Origin: Saccopteryx bilineata
Taxonomy: Eukaryota > Chordata > Mammalia > Chiroptera > Emballonuridae
Reading direction: 5' to 3'
Assembly: GCF_036850765.1 (NCBI RefSeq)
Contig: NC_089498.1
Span: forward strand, 53,619,795 to 53,683,794
DNA length: 64,000 nucleotides
The translations under genes and the position numbers were made by a program. A model generated the notes under the pieces. That model saw only the letters and a program-made list of their open reading frames with translations. It did no database searches and was not told the origin of the DNA. Positions 1 through 10,586 of this stretch are shown here, one piece after another; position 1 is the first letter of the stretch; every line of letters begins with the position of its first letter.

Positions 1-53
1 TCTCCTCTCTAAAATGAATAAATAAATGAATAAATAAATAAATAAATAAATAA
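1..53 (+). mobile_element. 3' tail of a family C SINE, cut by window edge
   Basis: The window opens with a short CT-rich piece followed by AATGAATAAATAAA-type repeats. This matches the 3' end of the complete family C SINE at 41196-41416. The body lies outside the window. Orientation is plus because the A-rich tail is on the right. Confidence 0.7.
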
Positions 54-549
54 AAGACAATTGGTGATTTCTTTAAAAAAATTATGGAGTACTTCCAATT
101 ATTTTTGAGCTCAGGCAATATTTAAAGACAAGAAGAATACTAAAATTATAGGTTGATATTAGAGAGGGTGTGTTGATATTGAAGTTATATGGAATGGAAC
201 CTCAGTTTGCCTGTTAGCATGTCTTCTCACAGTAAAAGGCCAATAAAAAAACAAAATCATTGAAATTCGTCAGTTGACAGTAACTTCAGAGAACCATGTT
301 TGTAGATGTGATAAGTATCTCTGTTTCTTACAAACAATCATTTACAGCATTGGTTCTCTGTTGTAGATCAGAAGGTGCCAGCCACTCCTAAACTGTCCCT
401 TTTTGAAACAAGCATATGGAAGAAAATCTGGATTTAAGAAGTTCATTCTGAGGTGATCTTTTCTGGAGCAGACTGAATGACTTCCTGGTGCTTCTAGAAC
501 ATATGGATTTTCTTCAGTGTTCTTCGCATCAATACTATCTGGATTAGTT
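54..549. other. AT-rich non-coding stretch
   Basis: Nothing recognised. There is no long open frame, inverted repeat or SINE head. Confidence 0.5.
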
Positions 550-1020
550 TCATATTGCTGATATAATAAATCGCCACAAGCTTACTGGTGATTAGTGTAA
601 CACACATTTATTTTACAGTTTTGGAGCCCAGAAGTATGAAATAGGTCTCACTGGGCCAAAATCAAAGTGTTTTATAACTGAGTTGTTTCTGAGGGAACTA
701 GGGGCAAATTTATTTTCTTGCTTTTCACAGGCCACCCTCATTTCTTAACTTGTGGTATTATTTCTCTGTTTTCAAAACCAGCACACATAGTCATCCTCAA
801 ATCTCTCTGGATGTTATATTTCACCATCCTTTTCCATACTTAATAAACTTTGTAATGACACTGGGCCTGAGAGATATTTCAGGATAAACTCTTTTTATTA
901 AGGTCCCCTGATTAGGAATTTTAATTCCATCTGCACACTTAATTCTATCTTGCATGTAATACAACATATCCACAGGTCCCAGTGATTAGTACATTATTGT
1001 GTTTACAATAGTGACAAGTA
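550..1020 (+). mobile_element. Diverged MaLR-like LTR remnant
   Basis: Order of landmarks: a 'TTTCATATTGCTGATATAAT' start, then 'CACATTTATTTTACAGTTTT' followed by 'GGTCTCACTGGGCCAAAATC', and near the end 'TTTTAATTCCATCTGCACAC'. From memory this order is typical of old mammalian MaLR/MLT1-type LTRs. It is heavily decayed, no TSD is seen and no promoter is claimed. A second copy of the same kind lies at 3160-3735. Confidence 0.4.
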
Positions 1021-1057
1021 CTAAAGAAGCCTGGAAGATCACATATAAGTTTATATA

Positions 1058-1523
1058 CAGGATGGGACAAAAGAGGTTTAGAGTTGTTTGTATAAAAAAT
1101 AATATAATAATTCGCCTGACCAGGCGGTGGCGCAGTGGATAGAGCATCGGACTGGGACGCAGAGGACCCAGGTTCGAGACCGCGAGGTCAACAGCTTGAG
1201 CGCGAGCTCATCTGGTTTGAGCAAGGCTCACCAGCTTGGACCCAAGGTCACTGGCTCAAGCAAGGGGTTACTGGGTCTGCTGGAGGCCTGCGGTCAAGGC
1301 ACATATGAGAAAGCAATCAATCAGCAACTAAGGTGTCGCAACGAAAGGCTGATGATTGATGCTTCTCATCTCTCTCTGTTCCTGTCTATCCCTCTCTCTG
1401 ACTCTCTCTGTCTCTGTAAAAAAAAAGAAAAAAATTAAAAAAATACAATAATGAATAAATAACAATACAAGAGTAAACTCTGTATTTTGTGTGCTCACAA
1501 CTGTAAACTTGTGCCCCACCCTG
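1058..1523. mobile_element. Mariner-type non-autonomous DNA transposon, interrupted by a SINE
   Basis: The left end CAGGATGGGACAAAAGAGG and the right end (reverse complement CAGGGTGGGGCACAAGTTTA) form terminal inverted repeats of about 25 bp. TA dinucleotides flank both ends (1056-1057 and 1524-1525), as in Tc1/mariner insertion. Without the SINE at 1113-1436 the element is about 140 bp and matches the copy at 21223-21349. It has no transposase frame, so it was moved in trans. Confidence 0.75.
1113..1436 (+). mobile_element. Family B tRNA-derived SINE
   Basis: Complete family B copy: tRNA-like head with an A-box-like TGGCGCAGTGG and a B-box-like GGTTCGAGACC, a body with CAGCTTGGACCCAAGGTCAC, then a CT-rich region and an A tail. 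It sits inside the mariner-type element, so it is younger than that element. Its flanks are AT-rich and the TSD is not clear. Confidence 0.9.
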
Positions 1524-1525
1524 TA

Positions 1526-2300
1526 TTTTTCCAGTCCAAACCTAGCTACCTAGGAATTAGAGATGAATCAAAGACTTTTCACTTTTACTCTCTGGCATAT
1601 TAAATTAAAATTTACACTTAAAAATGATGTACTAATTGGAAAATATTGAAGAAAAGAGTCAACTGTACAATATATAGTTGTGTGTTAGTAAAGAAATATT
1701 TTAGCAGTGAACTTACATATCAGAATAGCATTGAACTGGAAGTTCCTGAGCTTTTAAAAAGAATTGTGAACTTTCTCTAAGTGTGGAAAGGTTCTCATTA
1801 GTACAATGATGCATCTCAAAAATCTTGAACAAACAAATACTATGGGCATGATAAGTCTGAAAACATATAAAATAAATAAAGAGCACAATTTATGCTGATT
1901 ATGGAAAATATAATGTCCTAAAGTGAGTATTAAGGAACTTTGTCTTTATCTTTTGAGTGAATTGATTAAAACCCTGGTACCGAGGCAGTGTGTGTGTGAG
2001 AGAGAGAGATTTCAAAAGAATATAGTATAAAGAATAATTTCTGGCTCTCTTATGAAGATAAAGTAGGTCAATTATGTCTAATAAAATTTTCCTTCTAAAT
2101 GCTAAACCTATGGAGAGCCTTCATAAATATTTATCTCCGAAAACAGAGCTGTGGGATGATAATGTCTGTAGTAAAGTCTTGGGAAGCAAATTCTTACAGA
2201 TATGACTTGTGGGGCAAAAAAATTACCATAAAAAGATAGTGCTTAAAGATCTAAAGTGTTTTCTTGTTTTAAAACTAGTTTAGTTGCATTGTTTTGTGAA
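1526..2300. other. AT-rich non-coding stretch
   Basis: Nothing recognised apart from a short TG/GA run near 1990-2010. Confidence 0.5.
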
Positions 2301-2309
2301 ATGATGATG

Positions 2310-2400
2310 GGAAGGTAAGTATCATTATCACCATGGTTACCAGACAAAGAAACTAAAGCTCAGAAAACTTAAGTGGCCTGCTTCTACATATCTGTCCTTT
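2310..2400 (+). mobile_element. Possible MIR fragment
   Basis: A stretch with GTAAGTATCATTATCACCAT followed by 'GACAAAGAAACTAAAGCTCA' resembles the core of the ancient MIR SINE. It is short and diverged. Confidence 0.4.
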
Positions 2401-2545
2401 GGTTCTACTCTCTTTCAGTATAGGATTCATTTCTATTTCGGAGAATTTCTAATGAGATTCACAATCTTGCTGTTTTGGACAGGTGGATAAGATATTCGAT
2501 TTGTCATGATTTTGGTTTTGACACCATTGAGCAGGGTTAACCTTT

Positions 2546-2956
2546 ATATTATTTATTTATTTTATTTTTTGTATTTTTCCGAAGCTGGAAACGGGGAGAG
2601 ACAGTCAGACAGACTCCCGCATGCGCCCGACCAGGATCCACCCGGCACGCCCACCAGGGGCAAAGCTCTGCCCACCAGGGGGTGATGCTCTGCCCCTGGG
2701 GGGGGGAGTTGCTCTGTTGCGACCAGAGCCACTCTAGCGCCTGGGGCAGAAGCCAAGGAGCCATCCCCAGCGCCCGGGCCATATTGCTCCAATGGAACCT
2801 CGGCTGCGGGAGGGGAAGAGAGAGACAGAGAGGAAGGAGAGGGGGAGGGGTGGAGAAGCAGATGGGCACTTCTCCTGTGTACCCTGGCCAGGAATCGAAC
2901 CCGGGACTTCTGCACGCCAGGCCGACGCTCTACCACTGAGCCAACTGGCCAGGGCC
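2546..2956 (-). mobile_element. Family A SINE, full length
   Basis: Read on the minus strand it runs from the head GCCCTGGCCAGTTGGCTCAG at 2956 through the B-box region to a GC-rich body and an A tail at 2546-2580. A 12-bp perfect TSD, GGGTTAACCTTT, lies at 2534-2545 and 2957-2968, proving insertion by target-primed reverse transcription. Open frames of 70-149 residues here on both strands are by-products of its GC-rich sequence. Confidence 0.95.
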
Positions 2957-3159
2957 GGGTTAACCTTTTTAAGTGAAAGCCACCATAACAATGTTCAGAT
3001 TTAAAAGACATTTTTTTTTATTGAGAAAAATGACTTTCAAACAAAAAATGCATGAAACAAATATTATTTACTTTTAAATTTTTAAAAAACTTTTCTATAT
3101 TTTATTTCTGTTCAAAGATCTATTTATTTTGCTGTTGTTGTTGTTATGAAATTGCATTT

Positions 3160-3735
3160 GTTTCCTGTTGCTGCCATTATTATCTTATAGTTTGGTAGAT
3201 TAACATCCTGAGTACAACATGCCAGTTGGTTTACTGGCCTTTGGAGTGTCATAGTGCTGAAATCAAGGTTTCAACCGAATTGCAGTCTTATTGGAGGTTT
3301 TGGAGATGTATCTATTTCCAAGCCCATTTTCGTTTCTGGCTAAATTCAGTCCCATGAATTTGTGAAATGGAGGTCCCTGTTCTCTTGCTCGCTGTCAGCT
3401 GGGGGCTCCTGTTAGTTTCCAGAGGCTTCATTCATGCCTTTGCATATGACTTCTGCATCTTGAGCCAATGTGGGGAATTCTTCACATGTTTGGGATCTTC
3501 CTGACTTCTCATTGTGCCATGCCTCTCTGACTCAAGTTCTTTGCTTTTCAAGACTCATGATTACATTGGGCCCTCATAGGTAATCCAGAATAATCTTCCT
3601 ATTTTCAGGTTTATAATTTTAATTACACCTGCAAAGTTCTTTCATCTATGGCATTTAACCTATTCATTGGTTCCAGGGACTAGGGATATGGGTGAACTTT
3701 AGTCTTTGAGGGGCCATTTTTCTTCATACAACATT
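3160..3735 (+). mobile_element. Diverged MaLR-like LTR remnant
   Basis: Begins with 'GCATTTGTTTCCTGTTGCTG' and later shows 'TGATTACATTGGGCCCTCAT', 'GGTAATCCAGAATAATCTTC' and 'TTTTAATTACACCTGCAAAG'. This is the same order as the piece at 550-1020 and as I remember for MLT1-type LTRs. Old and without clear ends. Confidence 0.45.
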
Positions 3736-3889
3736 GATATATGTGAAAAAAAATCCAATCACAACAAAAAGTTTGTGTAGTATGAAAGGTTTAATTCCTG
3801 ACTACTCCATTTCTTCTTCAGCTACTCTCTGGAAAAAACTGATAATGTCTTATGTAGTTTTCTAGAAATATTTTATGCATACAATAACA

Positions 3890-4578
3890 CAGGGGTTGGG
3901 AACCTATGGCTTGCGAGCAAGATGTGGCTCTTTTGATGGCTGCATCTGGCTCGCAGACAAATCTTTAATAAAAAAAATAATAACATTAAAAATATAAAAC
4001 ATTCTTTTTTTTATTATTTTTTTATTTTTTTTCATTTTTCTGAAGCTGGAAACGGGGAGAGACAGTCAGACAGACTCCCGCATGCGCCCGACCGGGATCC
4101 ACCCGGCATGCCCACCAGGGGCGACGCTCTGCCCACCAGGGGGCGATGCTCTGCCCATCCTGGGCATCGCCATGTTGCGACCAGAGCCACTCTAGCGCCT
4201 GAGGTAGAGGCCACAGAGCCATCCCCAGCGCCCGGGCCATCTTTGCTCCAATGGACCCTTGGCTGCGGGAGGGGAAGAGAGAGACAGAGAGGAAAGCGCG
4301 GCGGAGGGGTGGAGAAGCAAATGGGCACTTCTCCTGTGTGCCCTGGCTGGGAATCGAACCCATAAAACATTCTTATGTATTACAATCCATTCATTTCCTA
4401 CCGCTCATGTTCATGGTTGCGGGTGGCTGGAGTCAATCACAGCTGTCCTCCAGGACAACACCAAATTTTTATTGGATAATGAGTAACGTACATGGATTGT
4501 TGTATGGCTCTGATGGAATTACATTTTAAAATATGTGGCGTTCATGGGTCTCTCAGCCAAAAAGGTTCCCAACCCCTG
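3890..4578. mobile_element. hAT-type non-autonomous transposon, interrupted by a SINE
   Basis: The ends CAGGGGTTGGGAACCT and AGGTTCCCAACCCCTG are perfect inverted repeats. A perfect 8-bp duplication, CAATAACA, flanks the element at 3882-3889 and 4579-4586, the hallmark of hAT transposition. Without the SINE at 4007-4361 and its TSD the element is about 320 bp and has no transposase frame. Confidence 0.9.
4007..4361 (-). mobile_element. Family A SINE lacking its 5' head
   Basis: Minus-strand family A copy inside the hAT element. The match stops at the B-box region (GGGTTCGATTCC on the minus strand), so the A box and start of the head are missing. The TSD ATAAAACATTCTT (13 bp, perfect) lies at 3994-4006 and 4362-4374, so truncation happened during insertion, not later. 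Confidence 0.9.
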
Positions 4579-4586
4579 CAATAACA

Positions 4587-5272
4587 GATACATTCTTGGG
4601 CAGGTAGATATTGATAGATAGCTAGACAAATACTAATTTTTAAATTGCAGGTTCTGTAGTGTACATCAGTGGGCATACCCTTTTATCTTTTATTTTTATT
4701 TATTTTTTTGTTAAGTAACAGAATCATATTATTTTACAGTTCTTATGTCTGGAAGTCTGAGATCAAGGTGAGGGAGAATATGATTCAGGTCTTTCTTGGT
4801 ATACACTTTTTCACACCTTGCTTTTACTTAACAATGAAGAGAGAATTTTTTTAATGAATAACATTTTTACCTGATATTCAAAATAGTATTGTTAGTTTTC
4901 CTTCTACTTTATAAAAATATCTTCTGTCTAAGGTAAGCTATTTAGAAAGCCTTATAATTTACCATTATTTCTATGTGTGAGTCAGTATTTGTATAATTAG
5001 AATAAAAATGAAAATTAATCTGAAATAAAATTGATACAGATATATCATTCATATATTTAGGTTTTATTTTTATGTTTTTAAAAGTTGTCTTTTAACTAAA
5101 ATTATAAACAGATAGGAAATTAGAAGCAAGTTTAAAGTCCTTCTCTGTGCATATCAATGTCTTTATGTTTGTGTGCATGTGTTTTCAAAAAAGGTGTTGT
5201 TGTCTGAAAAATGTTGAAAACCCTTAAGCATCTCTTAGGTTTCCATATTAATAAGCCATAATATAAGATATT
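4587..5272. other. AT-rich non-coding stretch with a possible old LTR scrap
   Basis: About 4700-4830 has 'ATTATTTTACAGTTCTTATG' followed by 'GGAAGTCTGAGATCAAGGTG', reminiscent of MaLR LTR sequence. The rest is unrecognised. Confidence 0.4.
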
Positions 5273-6095
5273 GGCCCTGGCTGGTTGGCTCAGTGGATTG
5301 AATGTCAACCTGGTGTGCGAACACCCCAGGTTTGATTACCAATCAGAGCACAAAAAGGAAACAACCATCGGTTCTCTCCCCTTTCTCGCTCTTCTCTCCT
5401 ATTCCCTTTCCAGTGACTTGACTGGTTCAAACATTGGCCAGGACACTGAGGATAGCTCATTTGGTTTGAAGGCATCAGCCTCAGGTGCTAAAAATAGCTT
5501 GGTGAATTTTAGCTTTGGCCCATGACAGGGACTGCTAGGTGGATCCAAGTCAGGGTGCATGCAAGAATCTATCTCTCGTCCTGGCCGGTTGGCTCAGTGG
5601 TAGAGCGTCGGCCTGGTGTGCAGAAGTCCCGGGTTTGATTCCCGGCCAGGGCACACAGGAGAGGCGCCCATTTGCTTCTCCACCCCTCCCCCTCTCCTTC
5701 CTCTCTGTCTCTCTCTTCCCCTCCTGCAGCCGAGGCTCCATTGGAGCAAAGATGGCCCAGGCTCTGGGAATGGCTTCTTGGCCTCTGCCCCAGGCGCTAG
5801 ACGTCCCAGAGGGGCAGAGCATCACCCCCTGGTGGGCAGAGCATCGCCCCCTGGTGGGCAGAGCATCGCCCCTGGTGGGCGTGCCAGGGGGATCCCAGTC
5901 CGGCGCATGAAGGAGTCTGTTTGACTGTCTCTCCCTGTTTCCAGCTTCAGAAAAATAAAAAATAAAAAAACCAGTAAAATCCATTGTTTGTGGATAATGA
6001 ACATCCAGAATCTTCCACTGGATCAAAATCTCCTAAAAAAAAAAGAATCTGTCTCTCTATCTCTCTTCATTTCACTTAAAAATAGATATAAAAGA
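5273..6095 (+). mobile_element. A-old SINE, split by a younger SINE
   Basis: Head GGCCCTGGCTGGTTGGCTCAG-like at 5273 with a diverged body (TGCTAAAAATAGCTTGGTGA) up to 5577. The tail resumes at about 6058 after the nested SINE. The A-old body shares the tail wording with the copies at 20531, 31707 and 53571 but lacks the GC-rich repeat of family A. Confidence 0.75.
5578..6042 (+). mobile_element. Family A SINE with a candidate 3' transduction
   Basis: Complete family A copy with head at 5580, A-box-like GGCTCAGTGG, B-box-like GGTTTGATTCC near 5633 and a GC-rich body with three repeat units (about 5815-5885). The first A tail is at 5951-5970, followed by about 64 bp of unrelated sequence (5971-6034) and a second A run (6035-6044). 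The TSD, AAGAATCTATCTCTC at 5563-5577 and the same with one mismatch at 6043-6057, encloses both parts, so the extra piece was inserted with the SINE. Confidence 0.85.
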
Positions 6096-6249
6096 CTTTA
6101 TTCTTATAATAATTTAGATGTGCAATTAAATAAGCATTTATTTTTAACAAATAAATATTGAACACCTACTATCTATAGTTCAGATATTATGCTGTGCATC
6201 CCCATTAACAAAACAACTATTTCTTTTCTTGTGGAGTTATCTTCTAGAA

Positions 6250-6414
6250 CAGCAGTTCTCAACCTGTGGGTCCTGACCCCGGAGGGGGTCGAACGACCAA
6301 AATACAGGGGTTGCCTAAAGCCATCAGAAAATAAATATTTATTATACAATACATTTTTAAATAAAATATGTATTTCCCCCGCTGGGGTCGCGACCCACAG
6401 GTTGAGAACCGCTG
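6250..6414. mobile_element. Small hAT-type MITE, 165 bp
   Basis: Terminal inverted repeats of about 30 bp: left CAGCAGTTCTCAACCTGTGG, right (reverse complement) CAGCGGTTCTCAACCTGTGG. The perfect 8-bp TSD TTCTAGAA lies at 6242-6249 and 6415-6422. The internal sequence is too short to code for anything. Confidence 0.9.
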
Positions 6415-6842
6415 TTCTAGAAGTTTATATTCTTTTTCTTTATTATTTAGAAAAGTAAACGTAACAGATGAGATTGATCAACAAATGTACATAGATTTCA
6501 GGTAAACATCACTACATCATTTGAATAGTCGATTATGTTGTATATCCATCACCCAAAGTCAAATCATTTTCTGTCACCTTATATTTGTCCCTCTTTAAAC
6601 CCTTTCCCCAAACCCCCAACCCCTTCCTTTACATATCCCTCTCCCTAGTAACCACTGCACTTTTATCTGTGTCGAGCAGTCTCAGATTTGTATCCCACCT
6701 ATGTGTGAAATTATATACTTTTTAGCCATTTCTGATTTACTGGTAATTATTTTACTCAGTATAAGGTTCTCAAGGTCGATCCATGTTGCTATAAATGACA
6801 CTATGTTGTCATTTCTTATGTCTGAGTAGTATTATACTGTGT

Positions 6843-6843
6843 G

Positions 6844-6878
<35 letters not shown>
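6843..6878. repeat. (AC)n microsatellite
   Basis: A run of about 17 AC units inside L1 copy 1, where related L1 copies have a short GTATAT-like stretch. It probably expanded from that seed. Confidence 0.9.
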
Positions 6879-6880
<2 letters not shown>

Positions 6881-7417
6881 CACATCTTCTTTATCCAGGT
6901 CTCAGCCACTATGAATAATGCTGTGATGAACATGGGAGTGTGTGTGTCTTCATGTACCAACTTTTTGAGGTTTCTGGGTAGATACCCAGTAGAGGAATTG
7001 CTGGGTCATATGGTAGTTCTATTCTTAAGTTTTTGAGGAACTACCATGCTTTCTTCAGTAATGGTTTTACAAATTTGCATTTCCACCAGCAGTGAATGAG
7101 GGTTTCTTTTTCTCCACAGCCTCTCCAACACTTGTTATTGTCTGTCTTGTTGACAATAGCCAGTCTAACAGGTGTGAGGTGGTATCTCATTGCAGTTTTG
7201 ATTTGCATTTCTTGAATAGCTGAAGAAGATGAGAATCTGTTGGCCATTTGGATGTCTTCTTGGGATAAGTGTTTGTTCAGGTCCTCTTCTCATTTTTTAA
7301 TTGGATTGTTAGCTTGTTTGTTGCTGAGCTTAATGAGTTCTTTATATAGTGGATATTAACCCCTTATCAAAGCTATTGTTTGCAAATATCATCTTCCATT
7401 TTGTGGGCTATTTGTTT

Positions 7418-7829
7418 GTTTGTTTGTTTTATTGTTTGTTTTTTTTTTTTTATTTTTCTGAAGCTGGAAAGGGGGAGAGACAGTCAGACAGACTCCCGCA
7501 TGCGCCTGACCGGGATCCACCCGGCACGCCCACCAGGGGCGACGCTCTGCCCACCAGGGGGCGATGCTCTGCCCCTCCGGGGCGTCGCTCTGCCATGACC
7601 AGAGCCACTCTAGCGCCTGGGGAAGAGGCCAAGGAGCCATCCCCAGCGCCCGAGCCATCTTTGCTCCAATGGAGCCTTGGCTGCGGGAGGGGAAGAGAGA
7701 GACAGAGAGGAAGGAGGGGGAAGTGGAGAAGCAAATGGGCGCTTCTCCTATGTGCCCTGGCTGGGAATCGAACCCGGGTCCCCCGCATGCCAGGCCGACG
7801 CTCTACTGCTGAGCCAACCGGCCAGGGCC
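7418..7829 (-). mobile_element. Family A SINE in L1 copy 1
   Basis: Complete minus-strand copy: head at 7829 (GGCCCTGGCCGGTTGGCTCAG-like), GC-rich body with two repeat units, and T-rich left end. The TSD TGGGCTATTTGTTT lies at 7404-7417 and 7830-7843 inside L1 sequence. The 187-residue frame that crosses it is chance coding of SINE plus L1. Confidence 0.95.
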
Positions 7830-7879
7830 TGGGCTATTTGTTTTGTTGTCACTTTCCTTTACTGTGCAGAAGCTTTTTA

Positions 7880-8256
7880 TTTATTTATTTATTTAGTATT
7901 TTTCTGAAGTGAGAAGCAGGGAGGCAGAGAGACAGACTTTCACATGCACCTGATTGGAATCCAACTGGCAAAACCACCAGGGGGCAATGCTCTGCCCAAC
8001 TGGGGTGTTACTCCATTGCAACTGGAGCCATTTTTTTAGCAACTGAGGTGGAGGCCATAGAGCCATTCTTAGTGCCCGGGTCAACTTTGCTTCAATGTAG
8101 CCTTGGCTGCAGGAGGGGAAGACAGAGAGAAAAAGGAGAGGGGTAAGGGTGGAGAAGCAGATGGGTGCTTCTCCTGTGTGCCCTGACTGGGAATCCATCC
8201 CAGGACTTCGATATGCCAGGCTGATGCTCTACCACTGAACCAACTGGCCAAAGCCT
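7880..8256 (-). mobile_element. Older family A SINE in L1 copy 1
   Basis: Diverged family A copy, minus strand, only about 40 bp from the previous SINE. The head at 8256 reads GGCTTTGGCCAGTTGGTTCAG-like. The flanks AGAAGCTTTTTA and GAAACTTTTAAG are a decayed TSD. Its divergence suggests it inserted before the neighbour at 7418-7829. Confidence 0.85.
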
Positions 8257-8579
8257 GAAACTTTTAAGTTTCATATATCCTATTTATTTTTTTTGGCCTT
8301 TACTTCCCTTGCCTTTGGAGTCAAATTCATAAATTTTCTTTATGGCTAGACATTCAGGAGTTTAGTGCCTATGTTTTCTATGTAGTTTGTTGTTTCAGAT
8401 CTTATATTTAGGTCTGAATAATTTTGAATTAATTTGTGCTCAGAAAGACAAACTGTAGTCAAATATCATTACTTTTTGCATGTGGGTTTCCAATTTTCCC
8501 AGCACCGTTTATTAAAGAGGTTTTCTTTTCTCCATTGTGTGTTTTTGGCTCCTTTGTCAAGATGATTTGTCCATATATA

Positions 8580-8784
8580 CTGTACTTTTCACTCCATAAG
8601 ATGCACTTTTCCCCCCAAAAAATGGAGGGGAAAATGCTTGTGTGTCTTATGGAGCAAAAAATACAGTATTTTATTAAATATTTTAACACACCAATTGGTT
8701 TAGAATATATTTTTTCTTATTTTCCTTTTTAAAACCCTAGGTGTGTCTTATGGTCAGGTGCATCTAATGGAGCAAAAAACAAGG
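8580..8784. mobile_element. TA-flanked palindromic MITE inside L1 copy 1
   Basis: Comparison with the L1 at 58455-60312 shows that a CCATATATATGTGG-like site is split here. TA is duplicated at 8578-8579 and 8785-8786, and 205 bp lie between. The ends CTGTACTTTTCACTCCATAA and the reverse complement CCTTGTTTTTTGCTCCATTA are inverted repeats, with more 'CTTATGGAGCAAAAAATACA' palindromes inside. No coding capacity. The family is not identified with certainty; TA duplication points to Tc1/mariner-type transposition. Confidence 0.8.
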
Positions 8785-10586
8785 TATGTGGTTTTACTTC
8801 TGGGCTCTGGATTCTGTTCCATTGGTCTGTGAGTCTATTTTTCTGCCAATGCCATGCTGTTTTGATGATCGTGGCTCTGTAGCATAATTTGAAGTCAGGT
8901 ATTGTAATGCCTCCAGCTTTTTTCTTTTTCTCAGGAGTGCTTTAGCTATTCAAGATTTTTTATGGTTCCATAGAAACCTGATGATGTTTAGTTCCATTTC
9001 TTTAAAAAAAGGTGTTGCAATTTTGATGGGAATTGCATTAAATTCATATATTGATTTGGGCAATGTGGCCATTTTAATTTTGTTGATCTTCCAATCCATG
9101 AACATGGAATATTTTCCCATTTTATTGTGTCTTTTTCAACTTCCTTTAATAATGCTTAGTAGTTTTCAGTATATAGATTTTTTTTTTATATTCTTTGTTA
9201 AGTTTATTCCTAGGTATTTTATTTTATTGATGTTGCAATTGTAAAAGATATTATTTTTTTAGTTCATTTTCTGAAGTTTTATTGTTGGCATATTTGAAAG
9301 CAATAGACTTTTGTATATTGATTTTGTATTCTGTCACCTTACTGTATTGGATTATTGTTTCTATTAGTCTTTCTGTAGAATCTTTGGGGTTTTCTATATA
9401 CAGGATCATGTTATCTGCAAAAAGTAAAATGTTTACATTTTTTTTCCCAATCAGAACACTTTTCTTTCATTCTGTTGTCTAAATGCTCTGGCTAAAACTT
9501 CCAACACTATGTTGAATAGAAACAGAGAGAATAGGCAGCCATGTTTTATTTCTGATTTTAGAGGAAAAGTATTCAGTTTTCCCCATTTAGTATTATATTA
9601 TCTGATGATTAGTAATGTATGGTCTTTATTATATTGAGGTATTTTCCTACTATACCCATTTTATTGAGTGTTTTAAACATAAAGGGATGTTGTATCTTAT
9701 TGAATGCCTTCTCTATGTCTAGTGATAGAATCATATGATTTTTCTTCTTTGTTTTGTGGATATGGTATATAATACTAATCGATTTACATATGTTGAATCA
9801 TCCTTTTGCTCCTGGAATCAATCTGACTTGATTGCAATGTTTTATTTTTTTAATATATTATATTTGATTCGCTAGTATTTTTTTTTTTTTTTAGGATTTT
9901 TGCATCTGTATTCATTAGAGATATTGGTTTATAGTTTTCTTTTTTTGTAATGTCCTTGATAGATTTTGGTAGAGGGTAATGTTGGTCTCATAAAATGTTA
10001 GAAATTATTGCTTTTTCTATTGTTTGGAAGACTTTGAGAAGGATAGTAACCAACTTTTCTAGGATTGTTTGGTAGAATTCACTTGTGTAGGTGTCTGGTC
10101 CTGGATTTTTATTTTTGGAAGGTTTTTGATAGTTATTTCTATTTCCTCTCTGCTTATGGTTCTATTTATGCTTTCCACTTCTTCATGATTCAGTGTAGAA
10201 AGATTGTATAGTTCTAGGAATTTATTTTTTCCAGATTGTTGAATTTGGTGGCATATAATTTTTTATAGTAGAGTATTCTACAATCAACTTTTGTATATCT
10301 ATGATATCTGTGGTAATTTCTCTTCTTTCATTTCAGATTTTGTTTGTATGAGCCCTTTTTCTTTTTGCCTTGGTGAGTCTCACCAGGTATTTATCAATTT
10401 TATTGATCTTTCCAAAGAACCAGCTCTTTGTTGTATTACTTTTTTCTATAGTTTTTCTGATTTCATTTCATTTATTTCTGCTCTAGTTTTTACTATTTTC
10501 TTTCTTCTGCTATTTTGCTGTTGCCTATATTCTTTTTCTAGTCCTTAACATGTGATGTTGTTTACTTAGGATCTCTCTTGTTTCTT

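Noticed and set aside
2562..3011. 149-residue minus-strand frame
   Set aside because: Covers the family A SINE at 2546-2956, and similar proteins arise at the other copies.
5580..5655. tRNA gene-like head with A and B boxes
   Set aside because: It is the tRNA-derived head of a SINE, followed by a SINE body and A tail inside a TSD. The same holds for the other SINE heads.
6843..6878. Repeat arrays considered as CRISPR
   Set aside because: All arrays in the window are simple microsatellites or SINE-internal repeats without spaced unique sequences, and the genome is mammalian.
7349..7912. 187-residue open frame on plus
   Set aside because: It runs across L1 sequence and an antisense family A SINE. 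The protein repeats the SINE-derived wording seen at every other family A copy.
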